Assembly (NCBI GenBank): GCA_016931715.1
Contig: JAFGEF010000086.1
Span: forward strand, 1 to 42,163
DNA from: Sedimentisphaerales bacterium
Lineage (GTDB): Bacteria; Planctomycetota; Phycisphaerae; Sedimentisphaerales; Anaerobacaceae
Length of the DNA: 42,163 nucleotides
Direction: 5' to 3'
The notes beneath the pieces are model-generated. The model was not told where the DNA came from. It did not search any database and was given only the letters and a program-made list of their open reading frames with translations. The position numbers were made by a program, and so were the translations under genes. Within the stretch, counting starts at the first letter, position 1, and the number at the start of each line of letters is the position of its first letter. Of the stretch, positions 25,664-34,036 are shown piece by piece.

Positions 25664-26974
25664 TTATAGTACATACGGCGCCCTGCGTGGACGATCAACC
25701 CAGCGAGCCGCATCGGGATCATTTAGTATTTTTTCCTCGACAGGGTCCCATTCTATCGGTCTTCCAAGCCGCTCGGCAATCGCGTTAAGGTGGCAAGCCG
25801 TTGCTGTGCGATGGCCGACTTCGACGGGACAGATTGTTTCTTTTCGCGTATGCATACAATCAACCCAGTTGCCGTCATGATTGTTTGAGTCGTATAAACG
25901 AATGTCATTCGGACCAAAAGGTCTTGCTGCAAGTTCAGCGGGTATAGTATCGAGCATTCCATTTCGGCTCACGAAAACCTGTCCTTCCTCACCAATAAAC
26001 TGAATCATATTATTCCCTCTATTTACAGGGTTTTGGATTGGACAATCACGCAACACTGTTACGCCGTCAGCATAAATGTGTGTTTGATATTGTGTTCCTT
26101 CCCAGCCTTTCGGTATGAATTTGACAGGTCCGGAATTATCCATACCGAGCGCCCATTGTATAATATCGAAGTGATGTGCTCCCCAGTCTCCATTCTTGCG
26201 TGCGCCATATTCCCAGAAACAGCGCCATCCGCCGCCGAAGTTGCCAAGAACTCGCTGTGAGTTGTAAGGATACCATGGCGTGGGACCTATCCAGCGGTCA
26301 TAATCGAAGCCATCTGGAATCGGCTGCTCAGGCAGTACCTGCGGCGGTGAGAATTGTCCAAGTTGTGCGTAACATGTCTTTACTTTGCCAATCCATCCAT
26401 TTCGAACTATCTCAGCCGCGGTTCTGAAAGCTCTCTCGGAACGCTGCTGCGAGCCTACCTGGAAGATCGTGCCGTACTGTTTAGCGGCATTTCTTAATAG
26501 CTGGCCTTCATGAATTGTTAAAGTCAGCGGTTTCTGACAAAAAACGTCTTTGCCATTTTTCATTGCTGCCAGGCAAATTGGCACATGCCAGTGATCAGGA
26601 GTACAGATAAATACTGCGTCAATATCGTTCCTGCTGCAGATATTCTCATATTCATTATATGCGTCACATCCTTTATACGTTCCGCTTGCTACATCTTGTG
26701 AATATCTTCTTTCAACGCTGCTTTTTGCACTTTCACGTTTAGTCCGGTCAACATCGCAGACTGCTACTACTTGCACATCGCGCCGGCTTAGCATTCCATT
26801 CAAGTGGCCACCCATTTGCCCACCCATACCAATCATGCCCATTGTAATACGATTGCTTGGCGCATTAGCTCCAAAAACGGTCGAAGGTACAATGGATGGT
26901 AAAGATATTGCGCCGCCTATGGCTGCTGCTCGATGCAGGAAATCCCGCCGACTAAGGAAGTGATTGTTTTTCAT
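25664..26974 (-). CDS. Gfo/Idh/MocA-family oxidoreductase with Tat signal
   Basis: The 436-residue protein has GGAG eight bases before the ATG. The N-terminus carries a twin-arginine signal (SRRDFLHRAAAIGGA), so it should be exported folded with its cofactor. The Rossmann part shows MGMIGMGGQMGGH and VVAVCDVD; the family's EKP-like motif appears as QKPLTLT, preceded by VFICTPDHWHVPIC. The C-terminal part has the Trp/Gly-rich substrate region (WIGPTPWYPYN, GDWGAHHFDIIQWALG). Substrates are probably sugars or sugar derivatives, as in the many exported planctomycete paralogues; the exact one is unknown. Confidence 0.92.
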   Translation of the reverse strand: MKNNHFLSRRDFLHRAAAIGGAISLPSIVPSTVFGANAPSNRITMGMIGMGGQMGGHLNGMLSRRDVQVVAVCDVDRTKRESAKSSVERRYSQDVASGTYKGCDAYNEYENICSRNDIDAVFICTPDHWHVPICLAAMKNGKDVFCQKPLTLTIHEGQLLRNAAKQYGTIFQVGSQQRSERAFRTAAEIVRNGWIGKVKTCYAQLGQFSPPQVLPEQPIPDGFDYDRWIGPTPWYPYNSQRVLGNFGGGWRCFWEYGARKNGDWGAHHFDIIQWALGMDNSGPVKFIPKGWEGTQYQTHIYADGVTVLRDCPIQNPVNRGNNMIQFIGEEGQVFVSRNGMLDTIPAELAARPFGPNDIRLYDSNNHDGNWVDCMHTRKETICPVEVGHRTATACHLNAIAERLGRPIEWDPVEEKILNDPDAARWVDRPRRAPYVL

Positions 26975-27172
26975 TGCTCAAATCTCCTGATAAGTGACTA
27001 TTAGTGTTTGTAATTTAGGCCATGTTTTACAGTGTTATTATAAAACAATCCGCCTAAAGTAATTGCGGTCAATATACGAAAGCCAAAGAACATAACTGCT
27101 GTTCATTTTCAGTTATAGAATCATCATTATATTTCTTAATTGGTTTGAATTCAAGTGTGCAGCGGCAGGATT

Positions 27173-27958
27173 TTATTTTTTTATTATGGTTGTATGAGCC
27201 GCATCGAACATTCTTACTCCTCCTGAATCAAGCTGCAGAATAATGCCTTTTTCGGGGTCTATTCCAATACAATTACCTGAAAAATGCTTTTTATTAAATA
27301 AAAGTGTTACCCTTTGTCCTAATTGAATGCTTAATTTACGCCATGAATCTATGATTTTTTTATTATTTTTTTCTGCGATTTCGAGCCAGTAATCCATCGA
27401 ACAGAGCAATCTTTTTGCCAATCCCGTGCGGTCGCACCTCGTTTTGTTTTCTATATCTATGCTTGTCGCCTTAGAACTCAGCTCATCAGGAAAAGAATCC
27501 TTGTTTTGATGGCAATTTATTCCTATGCCTATGATGTATGTATTTGACGGGCGATTTGATATTGCCTCAAGAAGAATTCCTGCGACTTTTTTGCTGTTTA
27601 TTATGATGTCATTCGGCCATTTAATTTTCGCTGGTTTACCGATTGCATCCGCGACCGCGACTGCGCATGTCAGTGAGAGCAGCTCGGCGCTTAGATTGTT
27701 ATCGATTAAGATTAACGAACAAAGAATACTATCGGAGCGTTTGCTGAACCATTTATTTCCGGTGCGGCCTCTTCCGGCGGTCTGTTCTTCAGCAAATACT
27801 GCAAGACCATCATTGTTTTTATCGTCAATATATCGGCGTGCAACATCGTTGGTGCTCGAAGTGCTTTTATAAACAAAAAGTTTCCGTCCGATTCGCCTGG
27901 TTTTCAAATTCGACTGAATTTCATCGATATCCAGCGGCACGGCTTCCGGCTGTGACAT
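27173..27958 (-). CDS. birA: Biotin--[acetyl-CoA-carboxylase] ligase, catalytic domain only
   Basis: The 261-residue enzyme shows the biotin/ATP-binding GRGRTGNKW at about residue 62, and KWPNDIIINSKKVAGIL at about 113, followed by the small C-terminal domain. It attaches biotin to carboxylase carrier proteins. The N-terminal DNA-binding domain of repressor-type BirA is absent, so it should not act as a biotin-operon repressor. It is the last gene of uvrB-nadC-birA; only three bases separate it from nadC. Confidence 0.93.
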   Translation of the reverse strand: MSQPEAVPLDIDEIQSNLKTRRIGRKLFVYKSTSSTNDVARRYIDDKNNDGLAVFAEEQTAGRGRTGNKWFSKRSDSILCSLILIDNNLSAELLSLTCAVAVADAIGKPAKIKWPNDIIINSKKVAGILLEAISNRPSNTYIIGIGINCHQNKDSFPDELSSKATSIDIENKTRCDRTGLAKRLLCSMDYWLEIAEKNNKKIIDSWRKLSIQLGQRVTLLFNKKHFSGNCIGIDPEKGIILQLDSGGVRMFDAAHTTIIKK

Positions 27959-27961
27959 AAC

Positions 27962-28846
27962 TCACCTGTCAAGCCCGATATCAACTGCAGTAGCCGAATG
28001 AGTAATTGCGCCGATTGCAATTCTGTCCACACCGCACTGGGCGATGGCTGAAACGCTGCTTAGCGTTATATTTCCGGATGCTTCGAGCAGCGGCTTTTTA
28101 TGTTTGCCGCACATGGCGTCACGCATTTCTATCGCATGTTTCAACTGCCATTGTCCCATGTTGTCAAGCAAAACGATGTCAATGCCGGGAATATCAAGGA
28201 CATAGTTGAGCTGATCATCGACATGGTCAACTTCCACTGCGATGAACTTGATATGTTTTATCTTTTTTGCCTTTTTGATAATTTCTTTCAATCTCGGCTG
28301 GAAATTTCTACCGAGCTGAGCAAGGTGGTTGTCTTTAATCAGGATGCCGTCGTATAATCCGATTCGGTGATTGTATCCTCCGCCGCATCGCACAGCGTAT
28401 TTTTCGAGGATTCGCCAGCCGGGCATTGTTTTACGTGTATCGTAAATTTTTGCTTTTGTGCCCTGTACGGCGAGAACATATTTTCTGGTTGTTGTTGCTA
28501 TTCCGCTCAGACGCTGGAGAAAATTGAGCAGAACGCGTTCTGCGCTTAACATAGGCTGCAAAGGTCCCTCGATAGTGCCGAGTTTGCTGCCGACATGAGC
28601 CTGTTGGCCGTCTTCGATTTTGATTTTAAGTTTTAGTCTTTCATCGTAGAGCCTCAGAATTTCACTTGCGATATCCATTCCGCATACGACTATTTCTTCA
28701 CGGGATACAATATCCGCTTTTGCGGTTTCGCCGTTATTAAAAAGAATCGTGCTCGTGACGTCACCGGTGCCGAGGTCTTCTTCTATCGCCAGTTTGATTA
28801 GAGGGCGAATTTGCTCAATGTCTATTTTTGTCAGTTCTTTTTCCAT
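27962..28846 (-). CDS. nadC: Nicotinate-nucleotide pyrophosphorylase (carboxylating)
   Basis: The 294-residue enzyme converts quinolinate and PRPP to nicotinate mononucleotide, a step of NAD synthesis. Motifs are EEDLGTGDVTS near residue 23, LNFLQRLSGIAT, DTRKTMPGWRILEKYAV with RCGGGYNHRIGLYDGILIKDNH, and EASGNITL near the end. Length is normal. It lies 26 bases after uvrB and 3 bases before birA, so all three are likely co-transcribed, although they serve different pathways. Confidence 0.96.
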   Translation of the reverse strand: MEKELTKIDIEQIRPLIKLAIEEDLGTGDVTSTILFNNGETAKADIVSREEIVVCGMDIASEILRLYDERLKLKIKIEDGQQAHVGSKLGTIEGPLQPMLSAERVLLNFLQRLSGIATTTRKYVLAVQGTKAKIYDTRKTMPGWRILEKYAVRCGGGYNHRIGLYDGILIKDNHLAQLGRNFQPRLKEIIKKAKKIKHIKFIAVEVDHVDDQLNYVLDIPGIDIVLLDNMGQWQLKHAIEMRDAMCGKHKKPLLEASGNITLSSVSAIAQCGVDRIAIGAITHSATAVDIGLDR

Positions 28847-28872
28847 GTGTTTTAAGTCACTCGTTTATAAAT

Positions 28873-30915
28873 TTAATTTTTGTTTCTTTTGAGTTTTTTT
28901 GTTGCAAGGAAATCCCTTTTCTTTCTTTTTGAATCAACCAGGACAAGTTCAGGCAGTTCTTTCAGTTCCTTAAGCTGGTCACGCAGAAATGCGGCACGCT
29001 CGAAATCAAGATTCTGTGCCGCTTCAAGCATTTCTTTTTCTATCTGCGAGACAAGCTCGACCTTTTCATATTCACCAGTACCGAACTGTACCGCCTTCTG
29101 GGCGGTCTGTTTTGCCTTTAGCTGTTCAGTCAGGCTCTTTCGTATTTCCTTTCGTATAGTTTCAGGTGTAATATTGTTTTTACGATTATATTCTGATTGA
29201 ATTGTACGGCGTCTGCTGGTTTCGTCAATAGCTTTTTGCATCGAATCTGTAATAACGTCAGCGTATAAAAAGACTGTGGCGTTTACATTTCGGGCTGTTC
29301 TGCCTATGGTTTGTATCAGTGAAGTCTGGCTTCTGAGGAATCCTTCCTTGTCAGCATCGAGTATTGCCACGGCGGAAACTTCCGGCAAATCCAGTCCTTC
29401 ACGCAGCAGATTTACACCCACAAGCACATCGAAATTGCCTTGGCGCAGGTCTGAAAGTATCTCAATTCGTTCGAGAGTGTCGATTTCACTGTGTAAATAC
29501 CTGCATTTGAAGCCTTTCCTGCTGATATAGCTCGATAAATCTTCCGCCATTCTTTTTGTCAAAGTAGTAACAAGAACACGCTCTTTGGCTTTTACTCGCT
29601 CTTCTATCTGGCTCAATAGATGAGGAATCTGGTCGCTTGCCGGATAAACGAAGATTTCCGGATCAATCAAACCTGTCGGCCTGATAATCTGCTCGACAAC
29701 CTCATTATTGCATTTTTCAAGTTCTAACTGGCTTGGAGTCGCCGATACAAATATGACTTTCGACCATGCTTCCTGAAATTCCTCGAATCGCAAAGGCCTG
29801 TTATCGAGCGCACTTGGAAGTCTGAAGCCGTGCTCGACGAGTGTTTCTTTCCGTTTCCTGTCGCCGGCCCACATGGCTTTCAACTGAGGTATAGTAACGT
29901 GAGATTCATCGATAAATAAAAGAAAATCGTTCGGGAAATAATCGATAAGAGTATAAGGTCTTGCTCCCGCAGGCAGACCTGCGAGATGTCTGGCGTAATT
30001 TTCAATCCCGCTGCAATAGCCGACTTCCTGCATCATTTCGATATCATACATTGTTCTTGCTTCGAGACGCTGTGCTTCGAGCAGTTTTGCCTGACTGCGA
30101 AGGTCCGCCAGTCTCTGCTCAAGCTCTGCTCTTATGCTGTCGATGCCCGATAGAATTCTTTCTGTAGGCATTATATAATGCTGGGCGGGGTAAATGAATA
30201 CCTGCTCCTCGACTGCCAGAGTTTCGGCAGATACAGGATTTATATAGCTTATTTTGTCTATCTCATCGCCGAAATATTCGATGCGAATCGCGATAGATTC
30301 ATAAGAAGGATGAAGCTCGATGCAATCGCCGCGAACTCTGAATGTCCCTCTCTGGAAGTCTATGTCGTTTCTTGTATATTGAATATCCGCCAGCCTGCCA
30401 AGCAGGTTGTTTCGTTCCATGTGGTCGCCTTTGCGAATCGCAACGACGCTGGCTTTGTAATCTTCAGGCGAGCCAAGCCCGAAGATGCAGGAAACCGAAG
30501 CGACTATAACGCAGTCTTTTCTTGTCGAAAGGCTGGTCGTTGTCGATAGCCGGAGACGGTCGAGGTCGCTGTTTTTGGATGCGTCTTTTTCGATATAAAT
30601 GTCGCGCTGGGGTATGTATGCCTCTGGCTGATAGTAGTCGTAATAGCTCACGAAATATTCGACAGCGTTTTCCGGGAAAAGCTCTTTGAATTCCTCGTAA
30701 AGCTGAGCCGCGAGTGTCTTATTGTGCGAGATGACAAGAGCAGGAATATTCTGCTGCGCTATGACATTTGCCATAGTGAATGTCTTGCCGGAGCCGGTCA
30801 CGCCCATAAGCGTTTGGAACTTTCTGCCGTCATGAAGACCTTTTAAGAGTCTTTCAATCGCCTCCGGCTGGTCACCCGCAGGCTGATACTGATTGTTCAA
30901 TTTAAATATACCCAT
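28873..30915 (-). CDS. uvrB: Excinuclease ABC subunit B
   Basis: The ATG at 30915 gives 680 residues beginning MGIFKLNNQYQPAGDQPEAI, which matches the usual UvrB start; a TTG ten codons upstream is less likely. It shows Walker A GVTGSGKT, the damage-probing beta-hairpin YYDYYQPEAYIPQRD, the helicase motif DESHVTIPQ, LREGLDLPEVS, QTIGRTARN and a C-terminal UVR domain (LEAAQNLDFERAAFLRDQL) that binds UvrC. It verifies DNA lesions in nucleotide excision repair. It is the first gene of its operon, divergent from the small gene at 31018. Confidence 0.97.
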   Translation of the reverse strand: MGIFKLNNQYQPAGDQPEAIERLLKGLHDGRKFQTLMGVTGSGKTFTMANVIAQQNIPALVISHNKTLAAQLYEEFKELFPENAVEYFVSYYDYYQPEAYIPQRDIYIEKDASKNSDLDRLRLSTTTSLSTRKDCVIVASVSCIFGLGSPEDYKASVVAIRKGDHMERNNLLGRLADIQYTRNDIDFQRGTFRVRGDCIELHPSYESIAIRIEYFGDEIDKISYINPVSAETLAVEEQVFIYPAQHYIMPTERILSGIDSIRAELEQRLADLRSQAKLLEAQRLEARTMYDIEMMQEVGYCSGIENYARHLAGLPAGARPYTLIDYFPNDFLLFIDESHVTIPQLKAMWAGDRKRKETLVEHGFRLPSALDNRPLRFEEFQEAWSKVIFVSATPSQLELEKCNNEVVEQIIRPTGLIDPEIFVYPASDQIPHLLSQIEERVKAKERVLVTTLTKRMAEDLSSYISRKGFKCRYLHSEIDTLERIEILSDLRQGNFDVLVGVNLLREGLDLPEVSAVAILDADKEGFLRSQTSLIQTIGRTARNVNATVFLYADVITDSMQKAIDETSRRRTIQSEYNRKNNITPETIRKEIRKSLTEQLKAKQTAQKAVQFGTGEYEKVELVSQIEKEMLEAAQNLDFERAAFLRDQLKELKELPELVLVDSKRKKRDFLATKKLKRNKN

Positions 30916-30982
30916 AGAACATAATATTCTACCAACTGCCCGCAAAATCTCACGTCAAATCTCATATGTAAAAGAGTTTTAG

Positions 30983-31011
30983 TTGAAAATATGTTTGTCA
31001 GGCTATAAAAT
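30983..31011 (+). promoter_or_regulatory. Sigma-70-type promoter, possibly giving a leaderless mRNA
   Basis: TTGAAA (30983-30988) and TAAAAT (31006-31011) are 17 bases apart. The predicted start of transcription, about seven bases further, falls on the ATG at 31018. No ribosome-binding sequence precedes that ATG. Confidence 0.5.
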
Positions 31012-31017
31012 TTAGAA

Positions 31018-31407
31018 ATGGCTAAGTTTAAACCCATAGGAAGAAAACGCAAATATATCAGGCTTGATAAGCCTGAAAAAGATTTTAAATTGATGACTCA
31101 ACATTATGTTGATGTGCTTCAAAATATTGAATTTTGTATAGTTACTGCGTGGCGTGATGATAGGGATATTGACGATAGAGACACAGCCGCGGCGTTGAAT
31201 ACGATAATAAGAGGCGATCAAACTGAAAATTCACGTGTTAAATCACTGATTTCATCTCTTGAAAATGCGCGTATGCTCCGCCCTGATGTTTCTGATGAAA
31301 TTTGGCTCAAAGGCCTGAAAGTGGTATTGGAATCCGTTCATACTCATTCAGATGCCAAAGAGGGCGATACGGATTATCTCGAATTTGCCTCCGCTTTTAT
31401 GCCATAA
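31018..31407 (+). CDS. Small conserved-looking protein of unknown function
   Basis: The 129-residue soluble protein begins with a basic stretch (MAKFKPIGRKRKYIRL). A helical, acidic body follows (YVDVLQNIEFCIVTAWRDDRDIDDRDTAAALNTII, then SLISSLENARMLRPDVSDEIWLKGLKVVLESVHTH). I recall no named family. It has no signal peptide or Cys cluster. It is divergent from uvrB and convergent with the ATPase/Toprim-like pair, so it is probably independent of both. Confidence 0.65.
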   Translation: MAKFKPIGRKRKYIRLDKPEKDFKLMTQHYVDVLQNIEFCIVTAWRDDRDIDDRDTAAALNTIIRGDQTENSRVKSLISSLENARMLRPDVSDEIWLKGLKVVLESVHTHSDAKEGDTDYLEFASAFMP

Positions 31408-31438
31408 ATTTACTTTTAATTTATATACCGAATCAGGG

Positions 31439-31909
31439 TCAAGTTATATTCTCAAATAACCATTGATGCAGGAGGTTCATACCCTTGTCTTTTTCCTTTA
31501 ATTCCGCAAGGAAACGCTGAAAACCTTCCTTTTTGTCATATCGTGGAATACTATGCAGCCGGTCTGTATTATTGGGAATGCCATAATTTTCCGGTTGAAT
31601 TCCTGATAATTTAGCTCTTTCAATGAACCAATTTTCAAGTCGAGGGCATACTATAATAAACTTCTTTTTTTCATCATTATTACGGATCAAAAAACGAAGT
31701 CCTTCTCCGTCGCGAATTTGTTTGTAATTACTCAAATCACGAGGCTGAGAGCTTGCCGGATCTTCATCTATTAGACCTATTGCAGAATCCGATTTCAACA
31801 CTCGCTTTACTACTTCGCCCTTACAGCTCTCGTGGCACAACTGTTTTTTGGGTATTCCCAGATACCGAAGTAGAGCAGTATCCGGGAAACATTCTACAAA
31901 GACTTTCAT
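31439..31909 (-). CDS. Toprim-like small protein, partner of the AAA ATPase
   Basis: The 156-residue protein starts in the ATGA overlap with the ATPase gene. The N-terminus has a hydrophobic strand followed by an acid pattern (MKVFVECFPDTALLRYLG), and about 40 residues later AIGLIDEDP. This order, Glu with a nearby Asp and then D-x-D after a strand, is what a Toprim nuclease fold requires. The usual Gly after the Glu is replaced by Cys. A helical C-terminal part follows. Assignment rests on pattern and context, not on strong identity. With the ATPase it would make a split version of the ATPase-plus-Toprim arrangement of OLD or PARIS proteins. Confidence 0.55.
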   Translation of the reverse strand: MKVFVECFPDTALLRYLGIPKKQLCHESCKGEVVKRVLKSDSAIGLIDEDPASSQPRDLSNYKQIRDGEGLRFLIRNNDEKKKFIIVCPRLENWFIERAKLSGIQPENYGIPNNTDRLHSIPRYDKKEGFQRFLAELKEKDKGMNLLHQWLFENIT

Positions 31910-32886
31910 TCCTCATCCTCAATAAAATGTTCTATGTTGAAGAAGGGATCTGATTCCATCAATTCCGTAAGCTGATTTGCGGTTAAAGGTTTGACGTGCG
32001 TCTGGAAATCTTTGAAGTATGTGATGAAAACCTGCACATCTTCCTTGCGGGATTTCTCGATAATAGCCGAGAGAAGATAAGGATTATGAGTGGCAATAAA
32101 GAATTGGTTGGTTTCATCCAGTGCGATTCGTTCCCCGAGATATTTCGTATAATATGGGAAAGAATTTGATTCCGGCTCCTCGAACACGAGAACCGAATCT
32201 TTGTTTGATGCTATAGCCACTGTATAAAAGATGATTCGCCTTAGAGTATCAGAAGTAAGGGCATAGGGGAAACTAAAGATCAAGTCATCAGTTTGTTTTT
32301 GAAGCTCAAAGAGCCTTTCCTGGGGTTTTAATACAAGCCTCAATCCGTATTTTTTGAAGAACTCCTTCACGGTTTCACGTAAAATTTCAGAGCCGAAGAC
32401 AACCGAAAAAAGATTTGATCCATCTGGTGGTTTAAGGCTGCCAAGTGTGGTATCGGTATAATTTGATAGGTTTTTAAAACGAAAGAACCTAATATCTATA
32501 GCAAATCTTGTTACATTGCCGCCAACATATTTACCTTGATAGTCTAATGTAGCGAATAGCCTGGTTTTTGGCTCAGTTCGAATCTGGAAGTGGTCTTTTA
32601 AGAAACTAACATATAAATTTGCGTCACTATTTCCTGATGATTGAGACAGGGATATGTTAATCTCATGGTCTAATATCTGGTCATAAAATAAGTTTTGCAT
32701 TGCTTGGAAACGTATGTAGTCATTAATATTTTGTTTATAATGACCCCACCAAGACATCAATGCCAGTGATTCGAGTATGTTGGATTTTCCTGTGTTTGGT
32801 TCGCCTATAAACAGGTTGACTTTCTTGCAGTCTATATCCAACTGACGAATGGATTTGAAATTTGATACGCTTAGCTTTGTTATCAT
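31906..32886 (-). CDS. AAA/ABC-type ATPase of the OLD/RecF-like group
   Basis: The 326-residue protein opens with ITKLSVSNFKSIRQLDID, the typical start of SMC/RecF/OLD-like ATPases. Walker A is GEPNTGKSN (about residues 28-36). The signature region is near ALTSDTLRRI (about 213-222), Walker B is VLVFEEPES (about 236-244) and the switch histidine is in IATHNPYLLSA (about 268-278). The coiled-coil middle of SMC proteins is missing. It overlaps the next gene by four bases (ATGA), which indicates tight coupling. ATPases of this type paired with Toprim nucleases act in phage defence in several known systems; that role is inferred here. A general toxin-like or DNA-maintenance role is possible. Confidence 0.85.
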   Translation of the reverse strand: MITKLSVSNFKSIRQLDIDCKKVNLFIGEPNTGKSNILESLALMSWWGHYKQNINDYIRFQAMQNLFYDQILDHEINISLSQSSGNSDANLYVSFLKDHFQIRTEPKTRLFATLDYQGKYVGGNVTRFAIDIRFFRFKNLSNYTDTTLGSLKPPDGSNLFSVVFGSEILRETVKEFFKKYGLRLVLKPQERLFELQKQTDDLIFSFPYALTSDTLRRIIFYTVAIASNKDSVLVFEEPESNSFPYYTKYLGERIALDETNQFFIATHNPYLLSAIIEKSRKEDVQVFITYFKDFQTHVKPLTANQLTELMESDPFFNIEHFIEDEE

Positions 32887-33006
32887 AGCTGCATTTCCAA
32901 TTGTACCTTAACGGGACATTATTTATCAATTCTTCCACTAATAATGACCATTATAGCAAAGGCAGATTAAGAGCCAAGAAAAAAGAAATCTAATGGAAGT
33001 TTTTTA

Positions 33007-33828
33007 CTATTGCACTGGATTCGGGTACAGAATCGCGGCTAAGAGAGATTTTCCATATTTTTGCCAGAGCAGTTGCGTTGTGATATTCGAATCGTTTTCA
33101 CGCATTTCGAAAGTGATAATTGGAATACCCAAAGTAACTCCGGCGTATGAACCAAGCGAGCCGGGCAAAGCGCCGACTTTTTCCACCGGCAGGTCGCAAT
33201 ATGAAGCCATTTGGTTCGCGAGAGCTTCCGCCGGGCCATCATAGTCGATGCAGGCGTAAGGCTGGTGAATGCTCACGATGCGGTCTGGTTTATATTGCTG
33301 AATCAGGGTATAAATAATGTGTGCTTCCGGCTCGGAAAGGGCGGATTTTCCGAAATCATTGCTGTCAATGCGATTATCTGAGGGAAAGTTGCGGTTAATG
33401 TCCACTTTATTTACGTTAAAACGCTTTTCATACTCTAATCCATCGGGATTTGCGGCAGGCAGAATAACAACTTTGCGACCTATAAGCAAGTCCGGATTCC
33501 GATTAAGGTAATCTGCAAGGTAATTTGCCAGATAAGGTCCGGCGGGTTCATCGCCGTGAATGCCGGCTATTATGAAAGTAATATCATCTCCATAGCCGAG
33601 AACGCTGTACATAACTGGGCGATTCTCGACTGAAATACCGGCAAAATGCTGCGGCACAGGCGCAACAGCCTTTTTAGGGGCAATACCCAGCTTAGGCGCC
33701 TGGGGCGACTGGTAGCAGCCTGAAATGGAAAAAACAGCCCATATTCCGATAATAACTGCATATTTATTATTCACTCGATGATATTTTTGTCTATTTATGT
33801 GTTTGAACATAATTAGCATACCCAACAT
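33007..33828 (-). CDS. M14-family zinc carboxypeptidase-like lipoprotein
   Basis: The 273-residue frame has a hydrophobic segment ending in the lipobox SISGC near residue 38. The N-terminus is long for a lipoprotein signal; a GTG about 19 codons in would give a normal length. The zinc-site pattern of M14 peptidases is present: GIHGDEPAG (HxxE), DINRNFP, the third ligand in VSIHQP, and a late glutamate in ITFEMREND. Related MpaA-type enzymes cut murein tripeptide. Envelope peptide processing is the likely role. It stands alone. Confidence 0.85.
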   Translation of the reverse strand: MLGMLIMFKHINRQKYHRVNNKYAVIIGIWAVFSISGCYQSPQAPKLGIAPKKAVAPVPQHFAGISVENRPVMYSVLGYGDDITFIIAGIHGDEPAGPYLANYLADYLNRNPDLLIGRKVVILPAANPDGLEYEKRFNVNKVDINRNFPSDNRIDSNDFGKSALSEPEAHIIYTLIQQYKPDRIVSIHQPYACIDYDGPAEALANQMASYCDLPVEKVGALPGSLGSYAGVTLGIPIITFEMRENDSNITTQLLWQKYGKSLLAAILYPNPVQ

Positions 33829-33994
33829 TATAAAACCATTGTTTCTTTGATTAAAGTGAAAAAAACATCAAATGTCAACAAACAATTATGTGATTATAAA
33901 AGTATAATATATACAAACTTGTTTTGAAACTTTATATACTTGAGATAATGGGGGAATTTTGGTAATCTAACGACTTGAAAAATAGCCGATAAGC

Positions 33995-34000
33995 TATAAT
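33995..34000 (+). promoter_or_regulatory. Probable -10 box for purD
   Basis: TATAAT lies 37 bases before the purD ATG. The best -35 candidate, TTGAAA at 33975-33980, is only 14 bases away, which is short, so the promoter is incomplete or of another class. Confidence 0.4.
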
Positions 34001-34036
34001 AATGAAACTGTTTTTAATTCTATATCGAGGTAATAA

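Noticed and set aside
31018..32886. Whether the small plus-strand gene at 31018 is a third component of the ATPase/Toprim-like module
   Set aside because: It is on the other strand, convergent with the pair, and has its own promoter; nothing links it to the pair beyond proximity.
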